Counted from the stretch's first letter, positions 34,408 through 46,260 are shown. The stretch: DNA of 64,000 nucleotides from Echinometra lucunter (GCA_029962745.1 CM057154.1:14959723-15023722), one strand, 5' to 3'. Numbers and translations are program-made. Notes: generated from the letters alone by a model not told the origin.

Positions 34408-35046
34408 GCTCTCTCTTCTGTATTTTCAGCGCGCTGTATTCGCTCTATCTTCTGTATTTTCGGCGTGCTGTATTCGCTCTGTCTTCTGTATTTTCGGCGT
34501 GCTGTATTCGCCCTCTCTTAGGTATTTTTGGCGTGCTATTTTCTAAGGCTCTCTCTTCTGTATTTTCGCGCGCTGTATACGCTCTCTCCTCTGTATTTTC
34601 GGCGAGCTGTATTCGCTCTCTATCTTCTGTATTTTCGCGCGCTGTATTCGCTCTCTCTTCTGTATTTTCGGCGTGCTGTATTCGCTCTGTCTTCTGTATT
34701 TTCGGCGTGCTGTATTCGCCCTCTCTTAGGTATTTTTGGCGTGCTATTTTCTAAGGCTCTCTCTTCTGTATTTTCGCGCGCTGTATACGCTCTCTCCTCT
34801 GTATTTTCGGCGAGCTGTATTCGCTCTCTATCTTCTGTATTTTCGCGCGCTGTATTCGCTCTCTCTTCTGTATTTTCGGCGTGCTGTATTCGCTCTCTCT
34901 TCTGTATTTTCGACTTGCTGTATTCGCTCTCTCTTCTGTATTTCGGCGCGCTGTATTCGCTCTCTCTTCTGTATTTTCGCGCGCTGTATTCGCTCTCTCT
35001 TCTGTATTTTTGGCGTGCTGTATACGCTCTATTTTCTGTATTTTTG
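34408..35046. repeat. 34-bp minisatellite with 208-bp higher-order period
   Basis: About 19 units of TGCTGTATTCGCTCTCTC + TTCTGTATTTTCGGCG. A block of six units is repeated at a 208-bp offset (e.g. GGCGTGCTATTTTCTAAGGC at both 34530 and 34738). Frames encoding repeated ALSSVFS/SLLYF are artefacts. Confidence 0.95.
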
Positions 35047-35275
35047 AAATGTTCCTTATTTGTGTTATCTTATTTTTGCAGTTATCATTGATTCTGACAT
35101 TTTCTATATTTTTGTGTTATCTTTATTTCTAATGTATCTTTAATTTTGTTATAATCTTTGTTTTTGTGATTGACTTTATTTCTGCCTTCTCTTTGTATTT
35201 CTTTCTGTATGTTTGTTTATTTTTAACATGTATATATATTTCTCAAACATTTGATTTTGGTCTTTTTGGCGGCTC

Positions 35276-36115
35276 ATACGAATCCGCCTGCACGTTTGCG
35301 GTGCTGGCCGGCCTACACGACAAACGTCTATTTTGGAAAGCGTAGTCATGCTTGAGTGCAGCGTTGAATCAAAGTTTAACAGCTTGTCACACCATCAGCT
35401 TTGTCTGCGCTGAAGTGACTACAGTTGCAAAAATGAACGTTTGTCGTGCAGGCTATAGGCCACCACTGCCCAGCCTAGCCAGCACCGCCGACGTGCAGGC
35501 AGATTCGCGGCAACGCGAGATGCTTATCAGCAGGTGAAACTCCCGCTGGACTTTCAGTCATGCTGTTGTGAACAAAGGCCGAGTGTATGAGAAGGTTGAA
35601 AGCGGGCTAGAGGGAGTCAATCTTCTCAAACACTTGGCTGTAGTTCACAAACACGGTCATGACTGAAAATTCAGCAGGAACTTCACCCGTTGACAAGCAT
35701 CTCGCATTGCCTCAAATCTGCCTGCACTGCCGACGTGGGGCAGTGGCGGGGCAGTGGAGGAATACACAACAAACGTTTATTTTTGCAACCGTAGTCATAC
35801 TTGAGCGAAGCGATGAATCTACGTTTAGAAATTTGTCACACCCATCAGTTTAATCTCCGTTTTCAAGGCAAGATGATTTTTTTTCGCTGTTAAACATAGA
35901 TTCATTTCTGCGCTCAAGTATAACCATGGTTGCAAAAAAATGAATGTTTGTTGGGTAGGCCTCCACTGCCCCAGCCAGCACGACCTACGTGCAGGCAGGT
36001 TCGCGGCAATGCGAGATGGTTGCCAGCAGAAGTTCCCGCTGGACTTTCAGTCATGCGTTTGCGAACAAAAGCCGAGTGTATGAGAAGGTTGACTCCCTCT
36101 GCCCCCTTGCTATAG
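35276..36115. repeat. multi-arm inverted repeat, copy in A
   Basis: Four related arms alternate in orientation: 35280-35345 (-), 35410-35610 (+), 35600-35790 (-), 35900-36110 (+). Marker words: GACGTGCAGGCAG, GACAAACGT, GCGAGATG, GGACTTTCAGTCATG. The structure could fold as two stacked hairpins. Nearby, GATTGGTTGTAGC and GACGTGGC look promoter-like but no transcript start is evident. Confidence 0.75.
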
Positions 36116-36732
36116 GCTACTTACGTTTAGTCCGGGTTTTTTGTCCGAATATTCTAGTCGGTCATATGCAAGAATGACTGGAGAGCAGCTGGTACTTATA
36201 GTTGTGTGGCGTTATTGCCCCAGCCCGGTCTCCACGTTTTCCGGCTTGTTGATTGGTTGTAGCAGAGAGGACGTGGCTTGCGGTTGGCGGTGCTTACTGT
36301 GTGTAAATGTAAAAAGAAAAAAAAAGAACAAGTGGTAACAAGGGACCTGGTGTACAATTTGCATCTGAATAAGAAATGCCATCTGGATAAAAAAAAACTC
36401 ACACAAAATCCACCACATCACATTTGCATTTGAATAAAGTATACAAAACTTAGTTTAGAATTTTCACTCCCTTTACAAATTCAGTGTGAAAATAGTCTGT
36501 GTTCTCTCTGTCCTGGCGTCACATGATATTGTTGTTGCCTGTTGACCTTCATCATATCGACAAGAATAGAGTAGCTTTACAGTTTAATATAGACATAGCT
36601 CCAACGTGGAAATGGTGTCCTTTTTAAAAAAATCATGGACTCCTATGTAATGTTTCATACATTAGGAAGTAATCAAAATTGTAAAAAGGGTATCATTCAT
36701 ATCATTATCATTCATCCGCACTTTCTGTTTCG

Positions 36733-39031
36733 TGTTCTCATGCGCAGCCCCCCGCCCCCTCACTCGCGGCTCCTGTTAAAGCTGTGGGAGACGTTGTGCC
36801 ATTCCTGTCCCCTGCTCCACTGTCTCGCACTGTGGGGCCTAAAGCCTCTCTGATTCTTTGGAGCTATTGGTGTATGGCTCTTTTGAGGACTTGATACATG
36901 TTACAGGGAGCTTACCGAGGTGAAAAGGGACATTTTAAAGAAAAGAGAAGAGAAAATGACACAAGAGAGAAAAGGGGCAGTTATCACTGATTCTGATATT
37001 ATCTATATTTTTGTGTTATCTTTATTTCTAATGTATCTTTAATTTTGTTATAATCTTTGTTTTTGTGATTGACTTTATTTCTGCCTTCTCTTTGTATTTC
37101 TTTCTGTATGTTTGTTTATTTTTAACATGTATATATATTTCTCAAACATTTGATTTTGGTCTTTTTGGCGGCTCATACGAATCCGCCTGCACGTCGGCGG
37201 TGCTGGCCGGCCTACACGACAAACGTCTATTTTGGAAAGCGTCGTCATGCTTGAGTGCAGCGTTGAATCAAAGTTTAACAGCTTGTCACACCATCAGTTT
37301 TGTCTGCGCCGAAGTGACTACGGTTGCAAAAATGAACGTTTGTCGTGCAGGCTATAGGCCACCACTGCCTAGCCTAGCCAGCACCGCCGACGTGCAGGCA
37401 GATTCGCGGCAACGCGAGATGCTTATCAGCAGGTGAACTCCCGCTGGACTTTCAGTCATGCTGTTGTGAACAAAGGCCGAGTGTATGAGAAGGTTGAAAG
37501 CGGGCTAGAGGGAGTCAATCTTCTCATACACTTGGCTGTAGTTCACAAACACGGTCATGACTGAAAATTCAGCAGGAACTTCACCCGTTGACAAGCATCT
37601 CGCATTGCCTCAAATCTGCCTGTACTGCCGACGTGGGGCAGTGGCGGGGCAGTGGAGGAATACACAACAAACGTTTATTTTTGCAACCGTAGTCATACTT
37701 GAGCGAAGCGATGAATCTACGTTTAACAATTTGTCACACCCATCAGTTTAATCTTCGTTTTCAAGGCAAGACGATTTTTTCCCCCCTGTTAAACATAGAT
37801 TTAGAATCATTTCTGCGCTCAAGTATGACCATGGTTGCAAAAAAAATGAACGTTTGTTGGGTAGGCCTCCACTGCCCCAGCCAGCACGACCGACGTGCAG
37901 GCAGGTTCGCGGCAATGCGAGATGGTTGCCAGCAGAAGTTCCCGCTGGACTTTCAGTCATGCGTTTGCGAACAAAAGCCGAGTGTATGAGAAGGTTGACT
38001 CCCTCTGCCCCCCTTGCTATATAGGCTACTTACGCTTAGTCCGGGTTTTTCGTCCGAATATTCTAGTCGGTCATATGCTAGAATGACAGTGACTGCAGAG
38101 CAGCTGGTATTTATAGTTGTGGGGCGTTAGTGCGCCAGCCTGGTCTCCACGGTTTCCGGCTTGTTGATTGGTTGTAGCGGAGGGGGCGTGGCTTGCGGTT
38201 GGCGGTGCTTACTGTGTGTAAATGTAAAAAGAAAAAAACAACAACAAGGAGTAACCAGGTACCTGGTGTACAATTTGCATCTGAATAAGAAATGCCATCT
38301 GGACAAAAACAACTCACACACACATTCCCACTTACACACACAAAATCCACCACATCACGTACATTTGCATTTGAATAAAGTATACAAAACCTAGTTTAGA
38401 ATTTTCACTCCCTTAACAAATTCAGTGTGTTCTCTCCGTCCTGACGTCACATGATATTGTTGTTGCATGTTGACCTTCATCATATCGACAAAAATAGAGG
38501 AGCTTTACAGTTTACATAGACACAGCTCCAACGTGGAAATGGTGTCCATTTTTTTTTTAATCATGGACTCCTATGTAATGTTTCATACTAAAACGAGTGC
38601 ACATGCAGATTGATTTTCCTTTACAAAAATTTTACAAAACTGCGAAACATATTTTACACAAATTCATTAAATCCACCCCTGAACTCTCTCTTGTTTCATA
38701 TGTATGATACAAACAAACTGTACTCTGACACATCTAACTCATTATGCTATCTATATAGGGAATGACGTATCAATGAAAGTATACGAGTCGAATCCTGTTG
38801 TGTTTCAACCCCAAGAAGTACAATTTTATAATTATTCGGCAAAAAGCGAAATTCCCGGTAGTGATGCAATGAAAATAAAGGTGAGCACAGAAATAGTAAG
38901 AGCTGAAAAGACAAATTTCTAGGTGTTTATCGATAGTCGATTTTCTTGGAAACTGCACATACATTAGGAAGAAGTCAAAATTGAAAAAGGGTATCATTCA
39001 TGTCATTATCATTCATCCGCACTTTCTGTTT
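36733..39031. repeat. tandem duplication, copy B
   Basis: Copy B keeps the continuous arrangement AAAAGGGGC/AGTTATCACTG at 36978/36979 where copy A carries 1.3 kb more. It includes the multi-arm inverted repeat at about 37170-38035 and runs on into the LINE remnant at 38660. Confidence 0.85.
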
Positions 39032-39500
39032 CCTCAGAATGTTTTTCAAAAGATATATTGATCTCTATATAGTTCTCCCATATTTATCTTACTGCATTCT
39101 TTTGGGGCAGGAAGTACAAAACCGTCTAATTCGAATAAGCTTACTACATTTCAAAAAAGATAATGATAGGAATTGTCTGTGATGTGGAACTCGTTCCAAC
39201 TCTTTATTCTATATATAACTTGAGACTTTCGAATTTCAAAGGTATATATCACACCAACATTATTTATTCATATATAAATACATTTACAAACATCTCCCCC
39301 AACAGTTTTGCACTTTGTTTGATTTCAATCGTGACTCACGATTGGAATCAAACAAATAAATGTCTTCATTATCATCCGATATGACCTATTCGAGTGAGAG
39401 ATATCCATATTCCTAGACAAAGAAAAATTTGTTTTCAAAGGAATTTTCTGTCTTACTAGTCTGAAACTCTTAAACAACGAAACAAATTCATTGTCCTTTT
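38660..39500 (+). pseudogene. decayed LINE polymerase C-terminal half
   Basis: Scattered frames show IVRAEKTNF, FIDSRFSWKLHI, a LPYLSYCILLGQ block at about 39085 and CFHYHPI/F(K)GIFCLTSLKLLN-like words; these are the thumb-to-C-terminal blocks of a Jockey/CR1-type polymerase. Stops break it throughout. A parallel copy lies at 47520-48260. Confidence 0.6.
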
Positions 39501-40230
39501 AAGCATTGTTTAAGAATCGTACTCGTGCTTGAGCTCAGCGATAAATTTAGATTACACAGCTTGCTATACCATCAGGTTGTCTTCGTTTTCAAGGCAATAG
39601 CAGTTATGCGTTTGTGAACAAAAACTGAGCAGCCGTCATTAATAGCCCTCTCTGGAAGCCCTCCTTTCCGCCCCACCACTTTATTCTCCGCAGACGATTT
39701 ATTCATAGCATATTTGCGTCTACAGATCATTGCTGTCACTTTGAAAAAAGAGTTTCTTTTTTCGCAAGGTTGACCCCCTCTGGCTGCCGTTCTCTCATAA
39801 GTCTCTCTTCTTGTTCATTCCGTTCCTCGTCATATTGGAAACCACTTCTCAGGACGCTGACTTCAGAATGGCTGGTGTTGTGATCTGCCACGCTCAAGTG
39901 TTTCATGCCATTTTATGCCCCCGTTAAGTTTCCAGACCATGTCAATCCAAACAACTATGAATTTTAGTATTAAAAAAAAAACCTATACATTACAAAAATC
40001 TGATAATAAAATTTTCATCCGAATGTTTACTTTTCATCGATTAGGCTGAAAAAATATATATAAGACTTTCTTTACATTATGCATTTGAATGTCTTTTGTT
40101 GCATTAATGCTACTTATTAACTCAATCGCCATTAAGAGATTCGGGGGGGGGGCACCTTAAAGGACTTTGGAGCCCTCAGTCGAGTCCTCACTGCCCGATG
40201 GGATACACCCAAATTTTTAATATTTTACTA
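39501..40230. other. partial multi-arm repeat, then no recognised feature
   Basis: 39515-39665 shares CGTTTTCAAGGCAA, GCAGTTATGCGTTTGTGAAC and CTCTGGAAGCCCTCC with 48280-48380. The rest is featureless apart from a short G-run at 40143. Confidence 0.5.
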
Positions 40231-40241
40231 TGCCCAAATAT

Positions 40242-40717
40242 CACCGGCGTAAATCCACTTTGAGGAGTGGAGGGGGGGGGGGGGGAATGATCGACTTTTT
40301 TGCCGATTTTTTTCTGTCGAACTCACACTTGAGTATAAACACGCGCCCTCACCCATCTGCACAGACCCCTCTTACACACATTTTAATTTTTATCTTGCGA
40401 GCGAGCGAACCGAGCGAGCCAAAAATTACCACTTTTCTGGTTTTCAATTGCATTTTCAAATAGAAAATCTAAAATATGATGAGCAAGCGAAGCGAGCGAG
40501 CCAAAAATAACCGCTTTTCTGGTTTTCAATCGCATTTTCAAATAGAAATTCTAAAATATGATGGTTGTTTACGACAGATTAACAAAAATTATATTTAAAG
40601 ATTAATTCAAATATCATTTCTTCCTTAAAAAGTGGGGGGGGGGATATTTGTACACGCCATCCCCCCTCTCAAAAAAAATGGGGGATATATCCCTCATCCC
40701 TGGGATTTACGCCAATG
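40242..40717. mobile_element. hAT-like MITE, 476 bp, perfect TSD
   Basis: TIR CACCGGCGTAAATCC / GGATTTACGCCAATG agrees at 13 of 15 positions. CCAAATAT is repeated exactly at 40234-40241 and 40718-40725. Interior: G-run, AACTCACACTTGAGTATAAA, two GCGAGCGAAGCGAGCGAGCC boxes each followed by TTTTCTGGTTTTCAATTGCA-like text (an internal duplication of about 110 bp), then TTTGTACACGCCATCCCCCC. No coding capacity. Confidence 0.9.
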
Positions 40718-40725
40718 CCAAATAT

Positions 40726-41367
40726 GTATTATTTTACTGACTGAAAACTAAAACATTCCCAGAGACCTGCTGAACCCAGTGATGATAGTCATATTGTATG
40801 ACAGGTACCTACACCATCCATTTCACTCTCTTTCTTCCCTCCCCATGTCACTTAATCTTTTTTCACCTTTCTCCCCTTTTAGTCTGTTCTTATCTTGCTC
40901 TCATTATCATTTACACTCCCTTTTCCTTTTCTCTCACCGTTCCTCTCTCCGTCTCTCCCTCTAATGCCTCTAATTTCTTCATTTCTCTCTTTTTTCAATC
41001 TTAAGTGTGTATTAACTTGTAATATTTTAAAGATAATTTTATGATTTGTGTTCATAAAATGTATTTATAATGCAGAGCCCTGTGGAAGACCAGTAACTTT
41101 CTTTTATGTTTTTTCTGTATCATTTTTATTGTATATAAATTCTGTATTTCATGTTTTTGTTTTTGTTTTTTGTTTTTGTATTAAACTGAACAGCCTATAC
41201 TCTGGGTAAAAATTTGAAATTTAATCGTAGATAATTATGTGCCCCAGGTGAAAGGACCCATTATGTTACTTAAGTAAAAGAAGGATATTACGTAATCGAG
41301 ATTCTAGCTTTTCATGAGAAATTTTCATCGTAGAAATCAATTTTAAAATGGCCTTTCCGGCGGGATT
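40726..41367. other. pyrimidine-rich stretch, no gene
   Basis: CT-rich from 40810 to 41000; TTTTTG repeats at 41150-41180. Confidence 0.5.
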
Positions 41368-41490
41368 AAAATGTATTTCAAGCAGTTAACGAGCCTATAA
41401 GAGAGAGAAAGAGGTGTTCAGTTGCGTATTAAAAATGGGAAGACATCGGGCAGAATCCTCCCAAGCGGGACTGAGAATGGGGATGTAATG
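41368..41490. repeat. dispersed repeat, left half of interrupted copy
   Basis: Matches 12590-12710 (AATGTATTTCAAGCAGTTAACG, AGAATCCTCCCAA). The right half resumes at about 43405. Confidence 0.8.
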
Positions 41491-41594
41491 TATCTTCACC
41501 TTAAGAGAAAAAAGATGTAATTTTGCACCCCAAATGCAACAATAGCGGCACTTTTTGGAGTGCAATCTTGCGCTCTTCATGAAAAGACACCCTT

Positions 41595-43017
41595 TTTTTT
41601 TCATTTCAATTCATTTATTTTTCCTCTTTCAATTTTTCATATTTACAATGATGGTACAGTTTACTTCACATATTAACATACATATAGATAAACTTGCACA
41701 ATACAATGAATTAGAAAAAAAATTGAAAGGGAAGGAGGGCCCACTGAAAAGCAGAGGTTGTAGGGTGTAGGCCCCCCTGTTAAAAGTAATTATCATGAAC
41801 TATTATTTTATGAAAAAACAACAACAATAACAACTGATTAAGTAATTACAAAATCATTGTAAGACGCAAAACAGTGATAAATATATACATAAAAAACATC
41901 AATGTACAAAAACATCAAAGTTGCACAAAGTCACGCTACAAATTATATTCAATTGGGAAATGCAATTACCTAGTATCTATTCAGAAGAAAGCTTCTAAGT
42001 CTCCTTTTGAAAATTTGTATTGAATTGCATTGTATAATATCATTTGGAAGAGAATTCCAGATTTTTTGACCTGTAAAAACAAATGTCTTTTGAGCAAACG
42101 AGGTTCTATTTAGTGGTAGATGGAAGGAGCTCGCCTGGCGAGTGAAGTAACTATGAATCGAATCATTTTTTACAAACATATCATTAAGAGGCATAGGTAA
42201 TTGTTTAGTGCTGAGCTTGTACATTAGCTGTCCAAGCTGAAAAATATACAAGTCTTTAATTTTCAAAGTTTTATCATTCAGAAAAAGATTATTCGTGTGT
42301 GCCCGGAAATCTGCATTATTAATAATACGAACTGTTCTTTTTTGTAATATAAAAAGTCTGTTAATTTGGGAAGTTGCTGCACTGCCCCAGGCGATAAGTA
42401 AGTAAGGAAGAATTAACGTGGAATACAAGGATAACACAATATAATGGGGTAGGAATTGTCTTAATTTGCTAAGGATACCAGTGTTGCGAGCAATGATTTT
42501 GCAGATATTGTCAATGTGCGCTTTCCAAGATAGTTTTTCATCAATGATTAGCCCCAAAAATTTAATTGATCGGACCCTTTGAATGACAGTACTATCAAAA
42601 ATTATTTCATTTGGCAAGGTCGCAAGCTTATTACTAAATAGCATGTAACTAGTTTTGTCTAAATTAAGCGACAGTTTGTTTGCTTTTATCCAATTTGTAA
42701 CACTTTTAAGTTCGTTATTTAAAATTTGCGTCAGTTGCTCTGGATCGCTATGTGACAAAAAATATATTCGAGTCGTCAGCAAAAAGTATAAATTGAAGCA
42801 AACCAGATGATTTCTCAATGTCGTTTATATAGATAATGAATAAAAGTGGAACAAGAATACTGCCCTGCGGAACTCCACAAAGGACAGGTTTAGGTTCAGA
42901 GAAATGATCATTCAGTGAAACAAACTGGGAGCGCCCTTTAAGATAATTCTTGAACCAGGTCAACGGTTTTCCCCGAATTCCATAGTGAGAAAGTTTGTAC
43001 CTGGAAATGTCCATCTG
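41595..43017 (-). pseudogene. 5'-truncated LINE, reverse transcriptase with one frameshift
   Basis: Minus strand. 43020-42748 gives KPLTWFKNYLKGRSQFV, GVPQGSILVPLLFIIYIND and ILFADDSNIF; 42818-41970 continues with LSLNLDKTSYMLF, IKFLGLIIDEKLSWKAHI, LPYLLIAWGS, FILQKRTVRII and a C-terminus ending FKRRLRSFLLNRY. The frames overlap around 42770 at a run of A, one indel. The 3' UTR ends in TGAAATGAAAAA-type tail near 41600. CACCCTT at 41588-41594 and 43018-43024 is a plausible TSD. Truncation just before motif 3 of the polymerase is typical of incomplete reverse transcription. Confidence 0.88.
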
Positions 43018-43079
43018 CACCCTTAAGGGTGCAATTATGGGATCTAAAAGGGGTGCATCTTTGCACCTTCCCTACACGT

Positions 43080-43268
43080 GTCAGATTGACCCGGAAAATA
43101 GTCCGTTGGGGCCACACTCCATTCCGGGTCAAAAAATGACCCTTAATAGGATCACTAAGACTTGTTTCCGGGTCACATTTGACCTTGTACCAGGTTATTT
43201 TGACTTTAATCCGTGTCATTTTGAATGGAGTGTGGCCCCAACGGACTATTTTCCGGGTCATATCTGAC
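43080..43268. mobile_element. 189-bp hairpin MITE
   Basis: 43080-43123 (GTCAGATTGACCCGG to CACACTCCATT) is inverted at 43224-43268 with two differences. The middle also holds CCGGGTCA words in both orientations. It sits between the LINE and the right TIR of the enclosing element. Confidence 0.85.
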
Positions 43269-43404
43269 TCGGAATTTTTAAGGTTGTATAAAGAATATAA
43301 CTCTGCACCCTTAAGGGTGCATAAAGTTTCTTTGGGTGCAGAGTTGCACAATAAAGGAGCTCCAGGTGTTGCATTTGAAGGGGGCAAAATTAAACCTTTC
43401 ATCT

Positions 43405-43560
43405 TAGTATGTTAGTAGCCCCGTATATACGCTATACGCTATCGATCCCCCCACCCCCAAACAAGACGAGGGAGAGGGGGAGGAGGCTCACTGCGCTTAG
43501 TCCTTTCTGTATAAGCCATTATATCTTTTTTTTTTTAAAGCAGGTCTTTAAAGACACATG
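43405..43560. repeat. dispersed repeat, right half of interrupted copy
   Basis: Matches 12700-12850 (AGCCCCGTAT, CGCTATACGCT, GGAGGCTCACTG, CTTAGTC). Confidence 0.8.
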
Positions 43561-44429
43561 TGATTCAATTGTCTTAATTCTACACATTTTTATACATGAG
43601 TTTTGCCTTCCATTATATTTTGAGGCAAACTTGATATTTTTTGAATGGTAAATAATGTAATTTTGAACTGAACTGAACTGGACATGATTGTCATATCACT
43701 CTTTTGTCACAATTTTGCGTAGGTTGTGTGGGAGAGTGAGGAGCGCGGCGTGTGTGTGCGAGGTGTGTGACTGAGTGTGAGAGAGTTTGTGCGAGTAATA
43801 CATATAAGTCTGCTCGCTCGTCCTTGGACCAGGGAAAGTAATTCATTTCCCTGCTTGGACTCCTCTTGCTTCGTGTCACTTTCTTCTTTTTGAATTCTTT
43901 GTATTTTTATGCATTGATATGCAACTTGATCTCCCTCACCTGCGATCTCATCTTTTCCTCCTGGTTTTCATTTTTATGTAACATGAGTCATCATTGTTAT
44001 GCTATACTCTATAATATAATATTGTTTTTACCAAGTTTGTTGTTTTTTAGGCAGTTTTGTACATCATAAATATCTTTGCCAAACCTGTAAATGGTACACA
44101 ATTCAGCCTCATGGCTGCGAAGTGAATGAAATGATTATGAATAAAAACCTTTTCAATTCAGTTCACTTCTTTTTGAAAATACAGTTGTGAAGTGATCAAT
44201 AAAATTTAATGTTTGTATGATCTTCATCATGACTATATACAATGAACACGTTCATAAACAAAGATAAACCAAAGTGCTGTTAGTCGTGTACTTCATGATT
44301 AAGTTTTCTTTGAAAAATAAAAAGAAGTCAGCTTATAATTTCATTCTAAAACTTGGAACAAATGTTCATATATTATGCTTTTATCCACATTAAGCAATTC
44401 GGTAATCTATATTCATGTACATACCAGTA
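43561..44429. other. no recognised feature
   Basis: GTGTGTG-rich around 43730-43790 and AT-rich elsewhere. Confidence 0.5.
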
Positions 44430-44600
44430 TAAAAATGACAGGTTTCTTTTTTTGGGGGGATACAAATTTCTCGAAATGAAAAGAAACAAAGCGGCATCTA
44501 TTTAGCCCGTCACGCACCATGCGATCTGCATGGCTGCGATCAGATTTTGTAAGACTTCGCAATAACATTTGACAGCAATATTCTAACATCCGAAAAATTT
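44430..44600. repeat. dispersed repeat related to 14161-14345
   Basis: AAAAGAAACAAAGCGGCATC, AGCCCGTCACGCACCATGCG and TTTGACAGCAATATTCTAAC follow in the same order as in the other copy. Confidence 0.65.
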
Positions 44601-44791
44601 GATTACTTATCAAAAGGGGAACCATGTTTAACAAATCCACCACAATCTTTTACTTTAAGTTTTCCCCCTTTCATTTTGAAAATTGTTATTTACTATTATT
44701 TTCAGGTTTGGGTATTTGATTGAATATAGCATATATAATCAAATTTTATCCATGTTACTACACATGTCTTTAGCAGAAAAGGTCAATTTTA

Positions 44792-45045
44792 CGCGTTCCT
44801 AAAGTTAATTCGAAGAAGAGTGAAGCTAGCTTTGATTTTTGCGGTCCAAAACTGTGGAATAGTTTGCCATCACATTTATGATCTTGTTCATCTGCTGAAT
44901 TATTTAAGCGGAATCTAATAACATAACTGTTTGTACTGTAGTTGTGGAATCTAATCTTGGAGAGCGATATATGTAAAGCGCATAAAGCAGTTTTTAATGA
45001 TTATGCGCTATGAGTGACAGTTATTATTATTATTAATAATTTTTG
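44792..45045 (+). pseudogene. LINE 3' end fragment with (ATT)n tail
   Basis: A short frame reads KKSEASFDFCGPKLWNSLP then, after one stop, AELFKRNLIT. That is the extreme C-terminus of a CR1/L2-type polymerase frame. It is followed by GCGCATAAAGCA and TTATGCGCTATGAG, a 3'-UTR stem-like pair, and the tail TTATTATTATTATTAATAA at 45023-45041. A strongly 5'-truncated insertion. Confidence 0.75.
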
Positions 45046-45812
45046 TTCCCGAAATTCGTTACTACATATGTATGTCTTTTGCAGAAAAGGTGAACTGTTT
45101 TCAAAAAAAAAAAAATACCCCTTCTCAGCCCTCAGCTGTTTATAAGGTTGGCATCTCTGTGTATGAAAGCAATACTCATGTACCAGGAAGGTAAAAAAAA
45201 AAATGAATAAATGAATAAATAAAGAAGTTTTTTTTCTTTTAAAGGGAAATTATGTGTTTCTCTGTCCTTTTTTGCAGTATGTAATTGATTATGTACATGT
45301 GCTGGTTATGCACTCACTGAAAACTACTCTCTTCTCTCACTCTAACTCTAAATTTGTCGCATACATGTCACAATGGAAACTTAATATCCTAGTATGAAGA
45401 GATCTGATATATGTAACAATATTCTTTAATAAAAAGTAAGGTGTTATTCCGGCTCCCATTGTAAAGACTTTGCATTGTTTTTTAAACCTGATATATAATA
45501 AGATTCTTGGTATAACAAGACAATTTCGATGGTCTTAATAGCCTTGGTGTACTGGGTTTCCACTGTATTTTAGTCATAAACACAAGAAGAATAAGTTGTT
45601 AATTAAAATATGGAATTTATTCATATTTCTCAGTAAAATTCAAAATTGCAAACTTAATTTCCTTCAAATTATATGACGATTAACCCCCAATACACAGATA
45701 TTTTTGTGTAATTATGTTTGATTTATTAGGCCCAATACAATGATCATACTCAATATGTAATTGTCAAATATGTACAACATGTATTTAAATTGATTAGTAT
45801 CAACATAACGAA
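45046..45812. other. no recognised feature
   Basis: AT-rich; AATGAATAAATGAATAAATA short repeat near 45203. Confidence 0.5.
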
Positions 45813-45966
45813 TCTTGGTCTCGGTCTTGGTCTTGGTCTCGGACAATGGTGGTCTCAATCTCGTCCCCTGGTCTTGGTCTCGGACGTGTGGTCTTGATCT
45901 TTGCCTTGGTCTCGCATTGTCTGGTCTTAGTCTTGGTCTTGGTCTTGGTCTCGGATTGCCTGGTCT
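45813..45966. repeat. (TTGGTC)n hexamer minisatellite
   Basis: TCTTGG/TCTCGG hexamers with interruptions over about 150 bp; the 80-codon frame across it is an artefact. Confidence 0.9.
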
Positions 45967-45974
45967 TGACTACA

Positions 45975-46260
45975 ACACTGGTACATACACTGGCTTAGAT
46001 AAGGGGCACAAGGGGGCCACCGCCCCCCCCCCCCCCCCCCATTCATCACCTAAATGAAAAGAGAAAGGGAAAGGAAAGAAAAGGAGAAAAGAAGGAAAGA
46101 GAAAGAAGAAAGAAGAAAGTAAACGGAAAAGAATTGGAAGCGCTCGCTCGTATTTGGAATATCTTACCACTGCCGGTTACTAATAATTACTATTCTTATG
46201 TAAGGAAATTGGTTTGCATCTTGTGTCTGTCTAATGTTATACTATTCCTCTGTTCATATT
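45975..46260. mobile_element. left fragment of a hAT-like element
   Basis: CACTGGCTTAGATAAGGGG tip, G-run, GGCCACCG, a C-run of about 18, A/G-rich tract, then GGAAGCGCTCGCTCG and TAATTACTATTCTTATG shared with 13318-13400. Right end missing or decayed. Confidence 0.65.

Larger units (their letters stand above)
33555..36732. repeat. tandem duplication, copy A
   Basis: Matches copy B from TGTTCTCATGCGCAGCC to GCACTTTCTGTTT. Copy A alone carries 33779-35079 (1.3 kb), and copy A alone lacks about 370 bp present in B (38589-38960), rejoined at CATAC. Both copies share the multi-arm inverted repeat. No host gene recognised. Confidence 0.85.
41497..43405. mobile_element. TIR element split by a LINE
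   Basis: The first ~85 bp (AAGATGTAATTTTGCACC, CAAATGCAACA, TGCAATCTTGCGC) are inverted in the last ~85 bp (GTTGCATTTGAAGGGGGCA, TAAACCTTTCATCTTA). It sits in the dispersed repeat whose uninterrupted form is at 12590-12850. Its own body beyond the LINE and the hairpin is only about 0.3 kb. Confidence 0.7.

Noticed and set aside
34326..35132. 187-codon repetitive frame with ALSSVFS repeats
   Set aside because: Minisatellite with a 34-bp unit; frames shift between units and two frames encode the same block.
43866..44069. 67-codon hydrophobic frame
   Set aside because: Phe/Leu-rich translation of AT-rich DNA without further coding evidence.
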